A model generated the notes under the pieces. It was given only the letters and a program-made list of their open reading frames with translations, did no database searches and had not been told where the DNA came from. The position numbers and the translations under genes are program-made. From a virus, in IMG/VR virus record IMGVR_UViG_3300031227_000001, positions 1-64,000 of that record: DNA of 64,000 nucleotides. The stretch is one strand, 5' to 3'. Shown here in pieces: positions 8,994-16,442 of the stretch. Position 1 is the first letter of the stretch. Each line of letters starts with the position of its first letter.

Positions 8994-10877
8994 ATGAAGA
9001 AACTCTTGGTTCTTGTTACAATAATAACGCTTCTCGTTACTATCGCATCATGCGACACGCGGGTTAGCATAACCACCGCGCCGATCAAGGACGTGCCGAG
9101 CGACATTTATGTAATGCACGGCTTCAGTGGTGGTGCGGACAGAGTAACATTGTTTGCTACGTGGGCCAGCTTGAACCCGTCACGCGGGCGTTACGACTGG
9201 ACTAGGCTCGACGCCTACGTTGCGCAGCACCAAGCCGTATCGCTGATGGTGACGACGCAGCGCAGCGGCTATTATGGTAACGACATCTACATTGACGACA
9301 CGCCGGGCTGGGTCGGCGGCACTAGACGTATTGCGGTAGGCGACAAGATGCTAGTGTTGCCTGCTTATGATTCGGCGGCGTGGCAAAAAGCCTATCGGGA
9401 TTTCGTGGCCGCCTTTGGCGCTCATTATGATGACAACCCAAAGATCATAGCGGTAACGGTTGGCATGGGGCTAGACGGCGAGACGCACGCCTACAAACGC
9501 GGCACATACGGCGACATTGTAAATGAAGCCTTGCCGGGGTATCTGCCCGCGTTCGAGAAATACGGCAAAGAGTGCGTGGTCTGGTACGCCAATGCGTTTC
9601 CAAAGACGCGGCTATATTGCGCGAATAATCCAGGGGGCCAGGCATTCCGCAAGGCGCTATTGGGCGTGATGATTCAGTACCATGTGGGCATCAAAAACGC
9701 GGGGCTACAGGTGGACAACCCGACGGGCTGGGGGCCGAACACCTACGAGACGCCAGGCGGTTGCTATCCGATATGGGGGCCTGCTAAAGACCTCGGCGGC
9801 ACGCTAGGGCTTTGGATAGAATCGCAAAGTGGCAACGTAAACAAAGAGAGCGTCCATTGGGCGATACTATACGCATTGCCGTTCAAGCCCGACGCTATCG
9901 ATCTACACAAGGAATGGTTTGACTACGATCTGGCCTGGGCGCGCGAGTACATGCAATCCCCGCCCGGCGTGTGGGTGGTGTTTAGAGACGACGAATACGG
10001 GCCGTATTTTAGCAACATTGCGCCGGACAGCAAATACTATCTGAGTGGTCGTCCAGGGGACTTTGAGTTTGGCCTGCGCAATAGCACAGACGCCGTGCGA
10101 GTCTGGCGCAAAGACCTCCCCGAGACGTGCCATTATCAAGTCGAATCGCGCCAAGTGCGGCAAGGCGAGTTTGTGCTAGATGCTGATATTGCAGGCAGGC
10201 TAGTAAGGGTCTGCTATCTGGACACCGACGCGCCGATCGAGATTCGTAGCGGCCAGGAGTCGCATACATTTGGCGGCGGCGGCTCTGGCAGAATGCTCTG
10301 GCACGAGCACACATTTGACGCGCCAGCGTACGCTATGTACATAAGCGAGAGCACGCTACACATGGTAGAACTGCTTGCCGCGCCTACACCTACCGCAACA
10401 CCCAGCGCAACGGCTACAGATACGCCAACGAGCACGCCAAGTGCCACGGCTACCGAGACGGTGACGCCAAGTGCCACGCCTACGGCAGTTGTTTCCAAAA
10501 CGGAAACAACTGCAACGCCAACTATTTCCAAAACGGAAACGGTTGCCCCCATAACAGCGACGCCTACAGCAAAGCCTTGCTGGGCGAGAGAGAACTTTAC
10601 CTGGAACGAACGCCAGAACATCGTCCTACAGGGATACCGAGAACTCTGGCGACTTGAAGAGAATATTGATCCCTGGAATGACCCAACGATAATCTTGGGC
10701 AATGACGAAAAGCTCGGTGCGCCCGCGACACAAGCCTACACGGTTATAGGTGACGACGGCTGCGAGCTGCTCTGTCGAGGATATACCGACGGCATCATAG
10801 TAATCAAACTAAAAGACAACCCCAAAGACGGATGCCGCGACTGGACAGTGGTACTTTGGGACGGCAGCCAAAGATAA
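8994..10877 (+). CDS. Lipid-anchored glycoside-hydrolase-like protein with Thr/Pro linker, 627 aa
   Basis: I choose ATG 8994 because it gives a signal peptide with a lipobox (LLVTIASC, Cys20) and follows GGAG. Residues about 35-430 look like a TIM-barrel glycosidase of the GH-A type: LNPSRGRYDWTRLDAYV near the start, GMGLDGETH with a candidate acid/base Glu, and WIESQSG later. Residues about 463-527 form a Pro/Thr/Ala linker typical of Chloroflexota extracellular proteins. A Cys-containing domain of about 100 residues ends the protein. Substrate is unknown. It sits just before the lysis genes, so it may degrade envelope or sheath polysaccharide, or be a surface-displayed moron. The window shows no other endolysin candidate. 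Confidence 0.6.
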   Translation: MKKLLVLVTIITLLVTIASCDTRVSITTAPIKDVPSDIYVMHGFSGGADRVTLFATWASLNPSRGRYDWTRLDAYVAQHQAVSLMVTTQRSGYYGNDIYIDDTPGWVGGTRRIAVGDKMLVLPAYDSAAWQKAYRDFVAAFGAHYDDNPKIIAVTVGMGLDGETHAYKRGTYGDIVNEALPGYLPAFEKYGKECVVWYANAFPKTRLYCANNPGGQAFRKALLGVMIQYHVGIKNAGLQVDNPTGWGPNTYETPGGCYPIWGPAKDLGGTLGLWIESQSGNVNKESVHWAILYALPFKPDAIDLHKEWFDYDLAWAREYMQSPPGVWVVFRDDEYGPYFSNIAPDSKYYLSGRPGDFEFGLRNSTDAVRVWRKDLPETCHYQVESRQVRQGEFVLDADIAGRLVRVCYLDTDAPIEIRSGQESHTFGGGGSGRMLWHEHTFDAPAYAMYISESTLHMVELLAAPTPTATPSATATDTPTSTPSATATETVTPSATPTAVVSKTETTATPTISKTETVAPITATPTAKPCWARENFTWNERQNIVLQGYRELWRLEENIDPWNDPTIILGNDEKLGAPATQAYTVIGDDGCELLCRGYTDGIIVIKLKDNPKDGCRDWTVVLWDGSQR

Positions 10878-10940
10878 TTCATCACAGGCTTGGGCGTTGG
10901 GGAGACATACAGCGAGCCAAGCACAAGAACAGAGGAAGAC

Positions 10941-11207
10941 ATGCCAGGCACAGAGAACGGCCGCGTGACAATGGGGAACTTGAGCACAAAGCTGGATACC
11001 GTTATTAAGAAGCTCGATCAAATCGAGGAGCGGGCCTACGAAGATCACGACCGGATTATGTATTTGGAAGGGGGGCAAAGCGAGCATGCCCGCCAGATCG
11101 AGACCATGCAGGGCGATATTAGCAAGGTGGAGGGGGCGGTGAAAATCGAGGGGGGTATACAAGCTCTGCTTATAGCGGCGCTAACGGCACTTGGGATCAT
11201 GAAGTAG
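10941..11207 (+). CDS. XhlA-like lysis accessory protein (coiled coil plus C-terminal membrane helix)
   Basis: ATG 10941 follows GAGGAAG; an upstream TTG at 10890 is less likely. Residues about 12-65 form a coiled coil (LSTKLDTVIKKLDQIEERAY), and the C-terminus is a single hydrophobic helix (IQALLIAALTALGIM). This layout matches XhlA/haemolysin-type proteins that work with holins in phage lysis. A holin-like gene lies 0.8 kb downstream. Confidence 0.6.
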   Translation: MPGTENGRVTMGNLSTKLDTVIKKLDQIEERAYEDHDRIMYLEGGQSEHARQIETMQGDISKVEGAVKIEGGIQALLIAALTALGIMK

Positions 11208-11208
11208 A

Positions 11209-12033
11209 ATGAGCTGCACAAGCCGGAATATAGAGTACGCCAGTCGGCGCGATACGTTCAAATTATACGTTCTGGCAGATATTCACCTCGGCAGCAAATA
11301 CTGCGACGAAAAGCTACTGCGCTCTACCGTTGGGGCCATCAAGCGAGACTCAAAGGCGTTGTGGATCGGATTAGGCGACTATGCCGAATTTATCAATCGG
11401 CGCGATCCGCGAGCCAGGGAATCAGAACGCGCAACGTGGCTATGGGGCGAGGACGATCTGGCCATGGTACAGCAAGAACATCTGGCACGGGCACTATCGC
11501 CAATAGCCACAAAGTGCATCGGGCTAGTCAAGGGCAATCACGAGGCCGCAATAGAACGCTATTGCGAGCACGATGTTTACCAGCGGCTAGTTGAGTCGTT
11601 TATCGAGTCACGATTAAAAGCAGGAATACGAGACAAGCTAAAGTTGGGCGTCAACGGCTTTGTCAGGCTTGCGTTCAGGCGGCAATCTAACGGGGGCATC
11701 TGGACGTGCATGATCTATGCTACACACGGATGCGCGGCGGGTCGCAAAATGGGCGGTAAGGCGAACAGACTAGGTGACATCTGGGGCGACGTAGAAGCGG
11801 ACATAGTGCTGGCCGGACATTCTCACACGCCGCTACGATACCCACGCTGCCGCAAGCGAGCAACGCAAAACGATGAGATGGTCACGAGACAGAGCCTATT
11901 GCTAAACGCCGGTTCGCTATTAGGCAATGACGACGTAGGCTGGCCCGAGTACGCAGAGAGCAAAGACTATTCGGTGACCAAGGCGAGCGTGCAGGTTATC
12001 ACGATTGTGCCGGACAAGCAAATTATAGAATAG
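11209..12033 (+). CDS. Calcineurin-like metallophosphoesterase
   Basis: All metal-binding motifs are present in order: DIH (Asp24, His26), GD (Asp57), GNHE near residue 114, a lone His in ATHG near 175 and GHSH near 203. Length of 274 residues suits a stand-alone enzyme. The family hydrolyses phosphoesters in nucleotides, nucleic acids or proteins; the substrate here is not visible. It is cotranscribed with lysis-type genes (1-bp gap upstream, 12 bp downstream), an unusual site for the enzyme, which is more common in replication modules. Confidence 0.85.
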   Translation: MSCTSRNIEYASRRDTFKLYVLADIHLGSKYCDEKLLRSTVGAIKRDSKALWIGLGDYAEFINRRDPRARESERATWLWGEDDLAMVQQEHLARALSPIATKCIGLVKGNHEAAIERYCEHDVYQRLVESFIESRLKAGIRDKLKLGVNGFVRLAFRRQSNGGIWTCMIYATHGCAAGRKMGGKANRLGDIWGDVEADIVLAGHSHTPLRYPRCRKRATQNDEMVTRQSLLLNAGSLLGNDDVGWPEYAESKDYSVTKASVQVITIVPDKQIIE

Positions 12034-12045
12034 GGAGAACAGAAC

Positions 12046-12309
12046 ATGCAAATTGACTTTGTGGTTTGGGGTATGGGCGGGGCGGTAGCGACGACGATGA
12101 TCGTAACGCTGCTAAAGACGCTATTCCCGGACGTGATCAAAGACAGATCGGCGGTCATTGCGGCGGTAGTAACGGGCTTTGTGCTTGCAGGTCTATCGTA
12201 CGGGGCACAGATCACGCCAGCGGTAGAGACGGTCTTGCAGATCGTCGGGGCTGGCCTACTGGCAGGCTTATCGGCTTGTGGAATTTATAGTGTGACGAAG
12301 AAGCGCTAG
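12046..12309 (+). CDS. Holin-like membrane protein, 87 aa
   Basis: It follows GGGAGAA. Three hydrophobic segments (residues about 5-27, 34-55, 60-82) end in a basic tail SVTKKR, the layout of small class I holins. Position after the XhlA-like gene and before a strong terminator supports a lysis role. An endolysin was not recognised next to it. Confidence 0.65.
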   Translation: MQIDFVVWGMGGAVATTMIVTLLKTLFPDVIKDRSAVIAAVVTGFVLAGLSYGAQITPAVETVLQIVGAGLLAGLSACGIYSVTKKR

Positions 12310-12319
12310 ACAAGCGCTT
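12301..12319 (+). terminator. Hairpin over the holin stop codon
   Basis: AAGCGCT (12301-12307) pairs with AGCGCTT (12313-12319) around a five-base loop. The TAG stop lies in the hairpin. No U-tract follows, so it may protect the 3' end rather than terminate. Confidence 0.4.
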
Positions 12320-12372
12320 CCATAATTTAGTTGACGGCGGGCAGGAATGCCTGTTTTCATCATCCTCCTCCG

Positions 12373-12411
12373 GGGGCTGCCATTCTAACGAGTGGTGGCC
12401 CCTAATCTTTT
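12373..12411 (+). terminator. Rho-independent terminator at end of late operon
   Basis: GGGGCTGCCA (12373-12382) pairs with TGGTGGCCCC (12393-12402), ten pairs with two G-U wobbles, and is followed by TAATCTTTT. A smaller hairpin with CCTGTTTT lies just upstream at 12341-12356. The pair closes the tail/lysis operon before the early promoter at 12489. Confidence 0.75.
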
Positions 12412-12433
12412 AACACAACTAGACATAATATAC

Positions 12434-12517
12434 GCGCAATCAAGGCCTGGCAAATCATCGAAATATCGCTGATTTAGCAAGATTATGCTTGACATTCCAT
12501 ATGGGGTATGCTATACT
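12434..12517 (+). promoter_or_regulatory. Early promoter P2 with conserved upstream region and spacer operator
   Basis: TTGACA (12489-12494) and TATACT (12512-12517) are 17 bp apart with extended -10 TGC. The spacer is TTCCATATGGGGTATGC. Bases 12434-12470 (ACGCGCAATCAAGGCCTGG then CAAATCATCGAAATATCG) are repeated almost exactly upstream of P3 at 15068-15104, so the conserved unit is about 85 bp and may include an activator or second repressor site. Confidence 0.85.
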
Positions 12518-12555
12518 ATGAATGTCAAGAAGAAGCACAGAGAGAGGAGACAGAG

Positions 12556-12864
12556 ATGGGAAATCTAATCACGGTCAAAAGCAAAGATGGTAGAGCACTC
12601 CGGGCCTTCGGGCTACGAAAAGATCAAATCGTTGAGACGGAACTCGGCCCAGGCAAGTGCAAGGGCATAAGCCTCGTAACCAGTCACGTGAACACTTTCG
12701 AACTTAGAGCTGGCAAAACATGCCATATGATCGACATCGAGATGGAAGATGGCACAATGTTTAGGGCAAATTACTATGAAGTGAAAGCGAGTTGCCCGAC
12801 TGACAAGAAACTAGACGAGATTGTAAATGATCTCAATCTTGGCCGAAGGCGACGGGGGCGCTAA
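12556..12864 (+). CDS. Hypothetical early protein, 102 aa
   Basis: First gene of the P2 transcript. ATG 12556 follows GAGAGGAGACAG. The protein is mixed alpha/beta with a basic C-terminal end (NLGRRRRGR) that may bind nucleic acid. I do not recognise a family. It is followed immediately by the GC-rich hairpin repeat at 12871. Confidence 0.7.
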   Translation: MGNLITVKSKDGRALRAFGLRKDQIVETELGPGKCKGISLVTSHVNTFELRAGKTCHMIDIEMEDGTMFRANYYEVKASCPTDKKLDEIVNDLNLGRRRRGR

Positions 12865-12870
12865 GGTTCT

Positions 12871-12910
12871 AGCGGATCAAGGGCGGGGTTGGAGCCCTCG
12901 CCCTGGGCAC
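12871..12910 (+). repeat. Intercistronic hairpin repeat H, copy 1
   Basis: AGGGCGGGG and CCCTCGCCCT form a nine-pair stem with one mismatch around TTGGAG. The unit starts AGCGGATCA and ends CCCTGGGCAC. Copies lie at 13410 and 15861, always right after a stop codon. Confidence 0.75.
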
Positions 12911-12920
12911 TTTTGGAAAA

Positions 12921-13013
12921 GTGGTCGAGGTTTTGAGTGACGGTCTAGTTGTAGAGTTGGAAAACGGCTATCATGTTGAGGGCGATAATTCACAACGGGG
13001 GGTAGAAAAATGA
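12921..13013 (+). CDS. Possible 30-residue protein
   Basis: GTG at 12921 opens a frame of 30 codons (VEVLSDGLVVELENGYHVEG) that ends in the TGA overlapping the next ATG. The composition looks coding, but the upstream ribosome site is poor and the start is uncertain. It is kept because it fills the gap and is coupled to the next gene. Confidence 0.35.
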   Translation: MVEVLSDGLVVELENGYHVEGDNSQRGVEK

Positions 13014-13411
13014 GCGCGTATGTTGTGTCAGATGAAACACTAGGCCGAATTATAGCGTTTCTCCGGGAGCCCAGATTCAGCCAGCAAGCACACGGCTTGC
13101 TAAAGGGATATGATACGTGGATAGAGACTTCGCGGCGCGAGCTGGCCTCGGCAATGCACGTCATGAACGTTGAAGCGGTGTGCGAGCGATATGCGGACGA
13201 GAAGCCAAGCAATTACCCGTTTGTTTTGAAGATCATGCCATCGCCGACGCGGGTACAGTTTGTTTGTAGCCTGAGCTGCTATCTGTACCAGTGCTCAGAG
13301 GGCGACGTGCCAAAGTGCGAACTATACAAGGCGCTAGCACAGTGTCGATATGCGGTTGCGCTTGACATCGTGAGGGACATGCCAGAGTACGAAAGGGCCA
13401 TTGGGGACTAG
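13010..13411 (+). CDS. Conserved phage hypothetical protein, 133 aa
   Basis: The segment YADEKPSNYPFVLKI followed by RVQFVCSLSCYLYQCSEGDV and a PEYE near the end belongs to a phage/actinobacterial family of unknown function that I recognise only by pattern. Residues 1-60 are helical. It overlaps the preceding small frame by four bases (ATGA). No catalytic motif is evident. Confidence 0.7.
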   Translation: MSAYVVSDETLGRIIAFLREPRFSQQAHGLLKGYDTWIETSRRELASAMHVMNVEAVCERYADEKPSNYPFVLKIMPSPTRVQFVCSLSCYLYQCSEGDVPKCELYKALAQCRYAVALDIVRDMPEYERAIGD

Positions 13412-13450
13412 TGGATCAAGGGCGGGGTTCAAGCCCTCGCCCTGGGCATA
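13410..13450 (+). repeat. Intercistronic hairpin repeat H, copy 2
   Basis: Begins inside the stop codon region of the previous gene. Stem AGGGCGGGG with CCCTCGCCCT, loop TTCAAG. The downstream part CATACTAGACATACAGGGAGG leads into the ribosome site of the next gene and is also shared with copy 3. Confidence 0.75.
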
Positions 13451-13468
13451 CTAGACATACAGGGAGGC

Positions 13469-13897
13469 ATGATGCTAGAGCTAACACCGGTTGAGGCAAC
13501 GGATTTGAGCGGATGCGAGTTGAGCTTGTTTTATCAAGCGCAGGGAATGGCCGAGAAGCAAGCCGATCACAAAGTCCGGCGCATGGCAGAATGGATGACT
13601 GAAGAGACGTTTGGGGCAGCCGATCCCTGGTCGTGGATTAGCGCAGAGACAATGCAATATCTGCCAATGGACGCGCTGATTAGGCTAGGTGATTTTTGTG
13701 GCGAGAGAATGCGGGCAAGCGATATCGGATCATTCAACATGCTTGCAAGCGCAGAAGCCGCTTTTTTCCTGGACAGGGTGACGTTCGCGGCCTACTATGC
13801 AGAATATCGCAAGGCCGCACGAGAGGCGGAGCGATGGGGCGAGCTGCAAGTACTTACATGGAGAGCAAGGAGGAGGCATGATGAAGAGGGCAATTGA
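13469..13897 (+). CDS. Hypothetical protein, 142 aa
   Basis: Two adjacent ATG codons follow GGGAGGCATG. The protein is helical and acidic in the first half, with a basic tail. No family recognised. It overlaps the next gene by 20 bases, and its C-terminal codons include the next ribosome site, so the two are likely coupled. Confidence 0.65.
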   Translation: MMLELTPVEATDLSGCELSLFYQAQGMAEKQADHKVRRMAEWMTEETFGAADPWSWISAETMQYLPMDALIRLGDFCGERMRASDIGSFNMLASAEAAFFLDRVTFAAYYAEYRKAAREAERWGELQVLTWRARRRHDEEGN

Positions 13898-14093
13898 CAC
13901 GGTAGGCGACTGGCGGTGTAACGATGGCACATGTATACAATTCTGGAAAGATGATAGCGGCCATTACTGGTATGGTATCTCTGGGTTCAACGAGCGCGGC
14001 TTTTACGAGAATCCTGACGAGGGGCCGTTTAGCACTCGAATCAAGGCGCGAACGGCTGCGGCGCAAGAGCCTGAATGGAAGGAGGAGGCATGA
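13878..14093 (+). CDS. Hypothetical protein, 71 aa
   Basis: ATG 13878 follows GGAGGAGGC, the best site in the frame. The pattern CNDGTCIQFWKDDSGHYWYGIS suggests a compact beta domain with two Cys, perhaps a small metal-binding fold. It overlaps the next gene by four bases. Confidence 0.6.
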   Translation: MMKRAIDTVGDWRCNDGTCIQFWKDDSGHYWYGISGFNERGFYENPDEGPFSTRIKARTAAAQEPEWKEEA

Positions 14094-14392
14094 TGCTATC
14101 TGAATATAATCCAAGTGGTCGTTCTGATTCGCCGGTTGACTCTGACCGGTGCAAGGCAAGCGTTCTTGATCACAGCTGGAGACGTCAGTGCAGTCGCAAA
14201 GTCTGGCGGGATGGGTGGTGTAAGCAGCATCATCCCGACACGATAGCAGAACGCCGACGGATACGAGACCTGCGAGAGAAGCGACAGATCGACAACGATC
14301 CGAGGTTCTTGCTAGCTGACGCACTTGAGGAAATCGCAAGGCTGAAGGCGCGCGTCGCAGAGTTGGAAGCAAATCACGACAAGGAGGCATGA
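14090..14392 (+). CDS. Small zinc-knuckle protein with coiled-coil tail, 100 aa
   Basis: Cys and His residues in the order C-x11-C-x8-C-x2-H (RCKASVLDHSWRRQCSRKVW then GWCKQHHP) resemble short phage zinc motifs seen also at the N-terminus of terminase small subunits. Residues 70-95 form a coiled coil. Role unknown. It overlaps both neighbours by four bases (ATGA), placing it in a coupled early operon. Confidence 0.65.
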   Translation: MMLSEYNPSGRSDSPVDSDRCKASVLDHSWRRQCSRKVWRDGWCKQHHPDTIAERRRIRDLREKRQIDNDPRFLLADALEEIARLKARVAELEANHDKEA

Positions 14393-14721
14393 TTATGGAC
14401 TACACGCGCAAGGAGGCGGCGGCCTATCTCAATATGAGCGAGCCGCTGCTGGAGAAGATACTCTACCAGACCCGCGCGCTAAAGCCGTCGTACTATGTAG
14501 AGCGAGCGCCGATGTTCACTCAGGAGTCGTTAGATGCTCTACTGGCAGAGCGTGACCATTCGGGGCTTTGCAATGCCAGCGAGGTAGCACGGATGTTGGG
14601 GCTATCGCGTCAGGCCATATCGCAACGGATACGGGACGGCAAGTTAGTGCCGGATATGGTCGAGAATCGAGGGCCTAATATTCGTGCCAGGCGCTGGTTC
14701 AGAGTAGAGAGGTTCACATGA
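14389..14721 (+). CDS. Helix-turn-helix DNA-binding protein, 110 aa
   Basis: Two HTH-type segments are visible: YTRKEAAAYLNMSEPLLEKI (residues 4-23) and CNASEVARMLGLSRQAISQR (about 62-81) followed by IRDGKLVPD, the MerR/excisionase-style wing. It is a candidate regulator of the P1-P3 operators or an excisionase-like protein, though no integrase is in the window. Start at ATG 14389 overlaps the upstream stop. Confidence 0.7.
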   Translation: MIMDYTRKEAAAYLNMSEPLLEKILYQTRALKPSYYVERAPMFTQESLDALLAERDHSGLCNASEVARMLGLSRQAISQRIRDGKLVPDMVENRGPNIRARRWFRVERFT

Positions 14722-14876
14722 AGCGACTATTGGCCGCTATCTCGTTTGACATGTTCTTTGCGATGATTGCGCTTTTATTCCTAGGCACTTTGCCTGTTAC
14801 AGCGGGCTGGATCGTGGCGTCGGCGGTGATGCTTATTATAGCTATATTTGCAAGCGTGGAAGGGAGAGGCAGATGA
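14718..14876 (+). CDS. Small membrane protein, 52 aa
   Basis: ATG 14718 lies in the end of the HTH gene. Two hydrophobic helices (residues about 8-25 and 29-46) are separated by a short turn, ending in GRGR. It overlaps the next membrane protein by four bases. Function unknown. Confidence 0.6.
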   Translation: MKRLLAAISFDMFFAMIALLFLGTLPVTAGWIVASAVMLIIAIFASVEGRGR

Positions 14877-15064
14877 ACGCAAAAACGTGTAGGGAATTAG
14901 GAGTGCTTTGGGGCATGGCTGTTCCTGTTCTATTGATCTTGTATTCGTGCGAATTATTGCCCGCCCAGGAAGCATATGAGGGAATGGCAGTATGCGCATT
15001 CTTTTGCATTAAGTGGCTTTTGCTTGCTATTGCTAAAGAGCCTGGCGTGCGCCAGTTGACATAA
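14873..15064 (+). CDS. Small membrane protein, 63 aa
   Basis: Two predicted membrane helices (residues about 10-30 and 38-54) with three Cys residues. Start coupled to the preceding membrane gene (ATGA). The gene ends four bases before the repeat that carries promoter P3. Confidence 0.6.
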   Translation: MNAKTCRELGVLWGMAVPVLLILYSCELLPAQEAYEGMAVCAFFCIKWLLLAIAKEPGVRQLT

Positions 15065-15067
15065 ACC

Positions 15068-15153
15068 ATACGCAATCAAGCTCTGGCAAATCATCGAAAT
15101 ATCGTCATTCTGGCACGATTCCCCTTGACATTCCATATGGGATATGCTATACT
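15068..15153 (+). promoter_or_regulatory. Early promoter P3, near-duplicate of P2
   Basis: TTGACA (15125-15130), TATACT (15148-15153), 17-bp spacer TTCCATATGGGATATGC. Upstream 15068-15104 matches the region before P2. The identical -35, spacer palindrome and upstream block indicate duplication or shared regulation. Confidence 0.85.
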
Positions 15154-15195
15154 TATGAATGTAAACGAGTGGCAGATTAGAGAGGAGAAATCGAG

Positions 15196-15594
15196 ATGAC
15201 GAAAACATACAGTGCGCACATGGTACATGGCGAATACATGAGCGGTTGGAGACCAGCGGATAGCGACCAAGCCAAACAATTGAAGGGGCTGGGGCTTGCT
15301 CATTACATGAGCGGCTGGGGAATGCACATCCACGATAGCGTCATTAAAGAGTTGACCAATGGCGCGGCCCCTACTACAGAGGGTGCGACGGTCGAATTTT
15401 CTCAGGATGACGTAGATCGCGTTGCCGACCTAATCAAGACCATCCGCGAACGACGCGAGGCAAAGCGCGCTAAAATCCGCATGATCGAATGCGACTGTGG
15501 ACATACAGTGCCGGAAAATGAGGTAATGCGCGCATCGCTGGGGACGGCATGTTTTGACTGCTATGATCGAATGAGTGACGAGGATGAGTGGTAG
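15196..15594 (+). CDS. Early protein with C-terminal zinc ribbon, 132 aa
   Basis: First gene after P3; ATG follows AGAGGAGAAATCGAG. A repeat-like YMSGW occurs twice (residues about 14 and 37). The C-terminus has CDCGHTVPENEV and TACFDCYD, a four-Cys zinc ribbon. Residues 65-95 are helical. It may bind nucleic acid or a host protein; no family recognised. Confidence 0.65.
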   Translation: MTKTYSAHMVHGEYMSGWRPADSDQAKQLKGLGLAHYMSGWGMHIHDSVIKELTNGAAPTTEGATVEFSQDDVDRVADLIKTIRERREAKRAKIRMIECDCGHTVPENEVMRASLGTACFDCYDRMSDEDEW

Positions 15595-15605
15595 ACAAAG
15601 GAGAG

Positions 15606-15863
15606 ATGATGATGACCTATGCTGAAATGGCAAATGCAAACCGCCACGCGCCAGAAGAGCCGGAACGAGTGTTAGAGCTTACCGGCGCAAAGTCCGTAAC
15701 TGAGCTGGTGGAATGGTTCGGCGGAATGAACGACGAGGAAATAGCACGGATATGTGACGACATCTGGCCAGATGAGGACAATATGGAACTGGCGGGCAGG
15801 GTATCGAGCGTCGTAGCGGATGCTGATGAAATCCGCGCAAACTGGCCGCTATATTACAGCTAG
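15606..15863 (+). CDS. Hypothetical acidic protein, 85 aa
   Basis: Three consecutive ATG codons at 15606-15614 follow AAAGGAG, so the start is uncertain by two residues. The protein is acidic and helical (VTELVEWFGGMNDEEIARI). No family recognised. It ends inside the third copy of the H repeat. Confidence 0.6.
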   Translation: MMMTYAEMANANRHAPEEPERVLELTGAKSVTELVEWFGGMNDEEIARICDDIWPDEDNMELAGRVSSVVADADEIRANWPLYYS

Positions 15864-15899
15864 CGGATCAGGGGCGGGGATAGCCCTCGCCCTGGGCAC
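15861..15899 (+). repeat. Intercistronic hairpin repeat H, copy 3
   Basis: The unit TAGCGGATCA starts with the stop codon of the previous gene. Stem GGGCGGGG with CCCTCGCCC, loop ATAG. It is followed by ACACTAGACATACAGGAGGG, matching the sequence after copy 2. Confidence 0.75.
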
Positions 15900-15921
15900 A
15901 CTAGACATACAGGAGGGCAGC

Positions 15922-16095
15922 ATGAAACTCTACCGGATAGGATTCATTGTGAACGGGGAGCGGTTGCACTGGACGCGGTGGGCGGATAACCTGAGCGATG
16001 CTTGGCGAGGCGCAGAGCGGGCTCTGTGTGAGGAGTATTGTGGAGATGCAGAGCTCAAAGCAGTTGAGTATGTTTGTGACTATAAGGGGGCATGA
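15922..16095 (+). CDS. Hypothetical protein, 57 aa
   Basis: ATG 15922 follows AGGAGGG. A small alpha/beta protein (MKLYRIGFIVNGERLHW) with three Cys in the second half. Coupled by four bases to the next gene. Family unknown. Confidence 0.55.
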   Translation: MKLYRIGFIVNGERLHWTRWADNLSDAWRGAERALCEEYCGDAELKAVEYVCDYKGA

Positions 16096-16442
16096 TGGAC
16101 GAAATGAAACGAGCGATCGAGGCGGTCTGGCCGCTGGACGAGCCGCTGATACTCAAAGATGTGTCTACCGCGACGGATAGCGCAACTGCTATCAGCATCA
16201 ATGATACCATCGTGATCGAGTGGGATGATAGCGGCTATGGCATATCGAACTGGCAGACCGAGAAGGTAGTCGCGTTCGGCAAGTTTAGGCCAGACGAGGT
16301 AGTGGTACAGGCGATAACGGCCTACGTCAAGTATAGCGTGCTCGAGGACTTGGGGCGCTATATGGATGCGGAAGCAGAGAAGGCGATAGATGGCGACTTG
16401 GCAGAATTTGAGGAAGAAATATCTAAGAGGGGGGCAATGTGA
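16092..16442 (+). CDS. Hypothetical protein, 116 aa; paralogue of the 18697 gene
   Basis: The pattern AIEAVWPLDEP then INDTIVIEWDDSGYGISNWQT is repeated in the protein at 18697-18993 (QIEAVWPFSRP then INETIAIKWRCRDYCIVNLRT), so the two are diverged duplicates. It lacks recognised motifs. The ATG at 16092 or 16095 follows GGGGG. Confidence 0.65.
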   Translation: MMDEMKRAIEAVWPLDEPLILKDVSTATDSATAISINDTIVIEWDDSGYGISNWQTEKVVAFGKFRPDEVVVQAITAYVKYSVLEDLGRYMDAEAEKAIDGDLAEFEEEISKRGAM

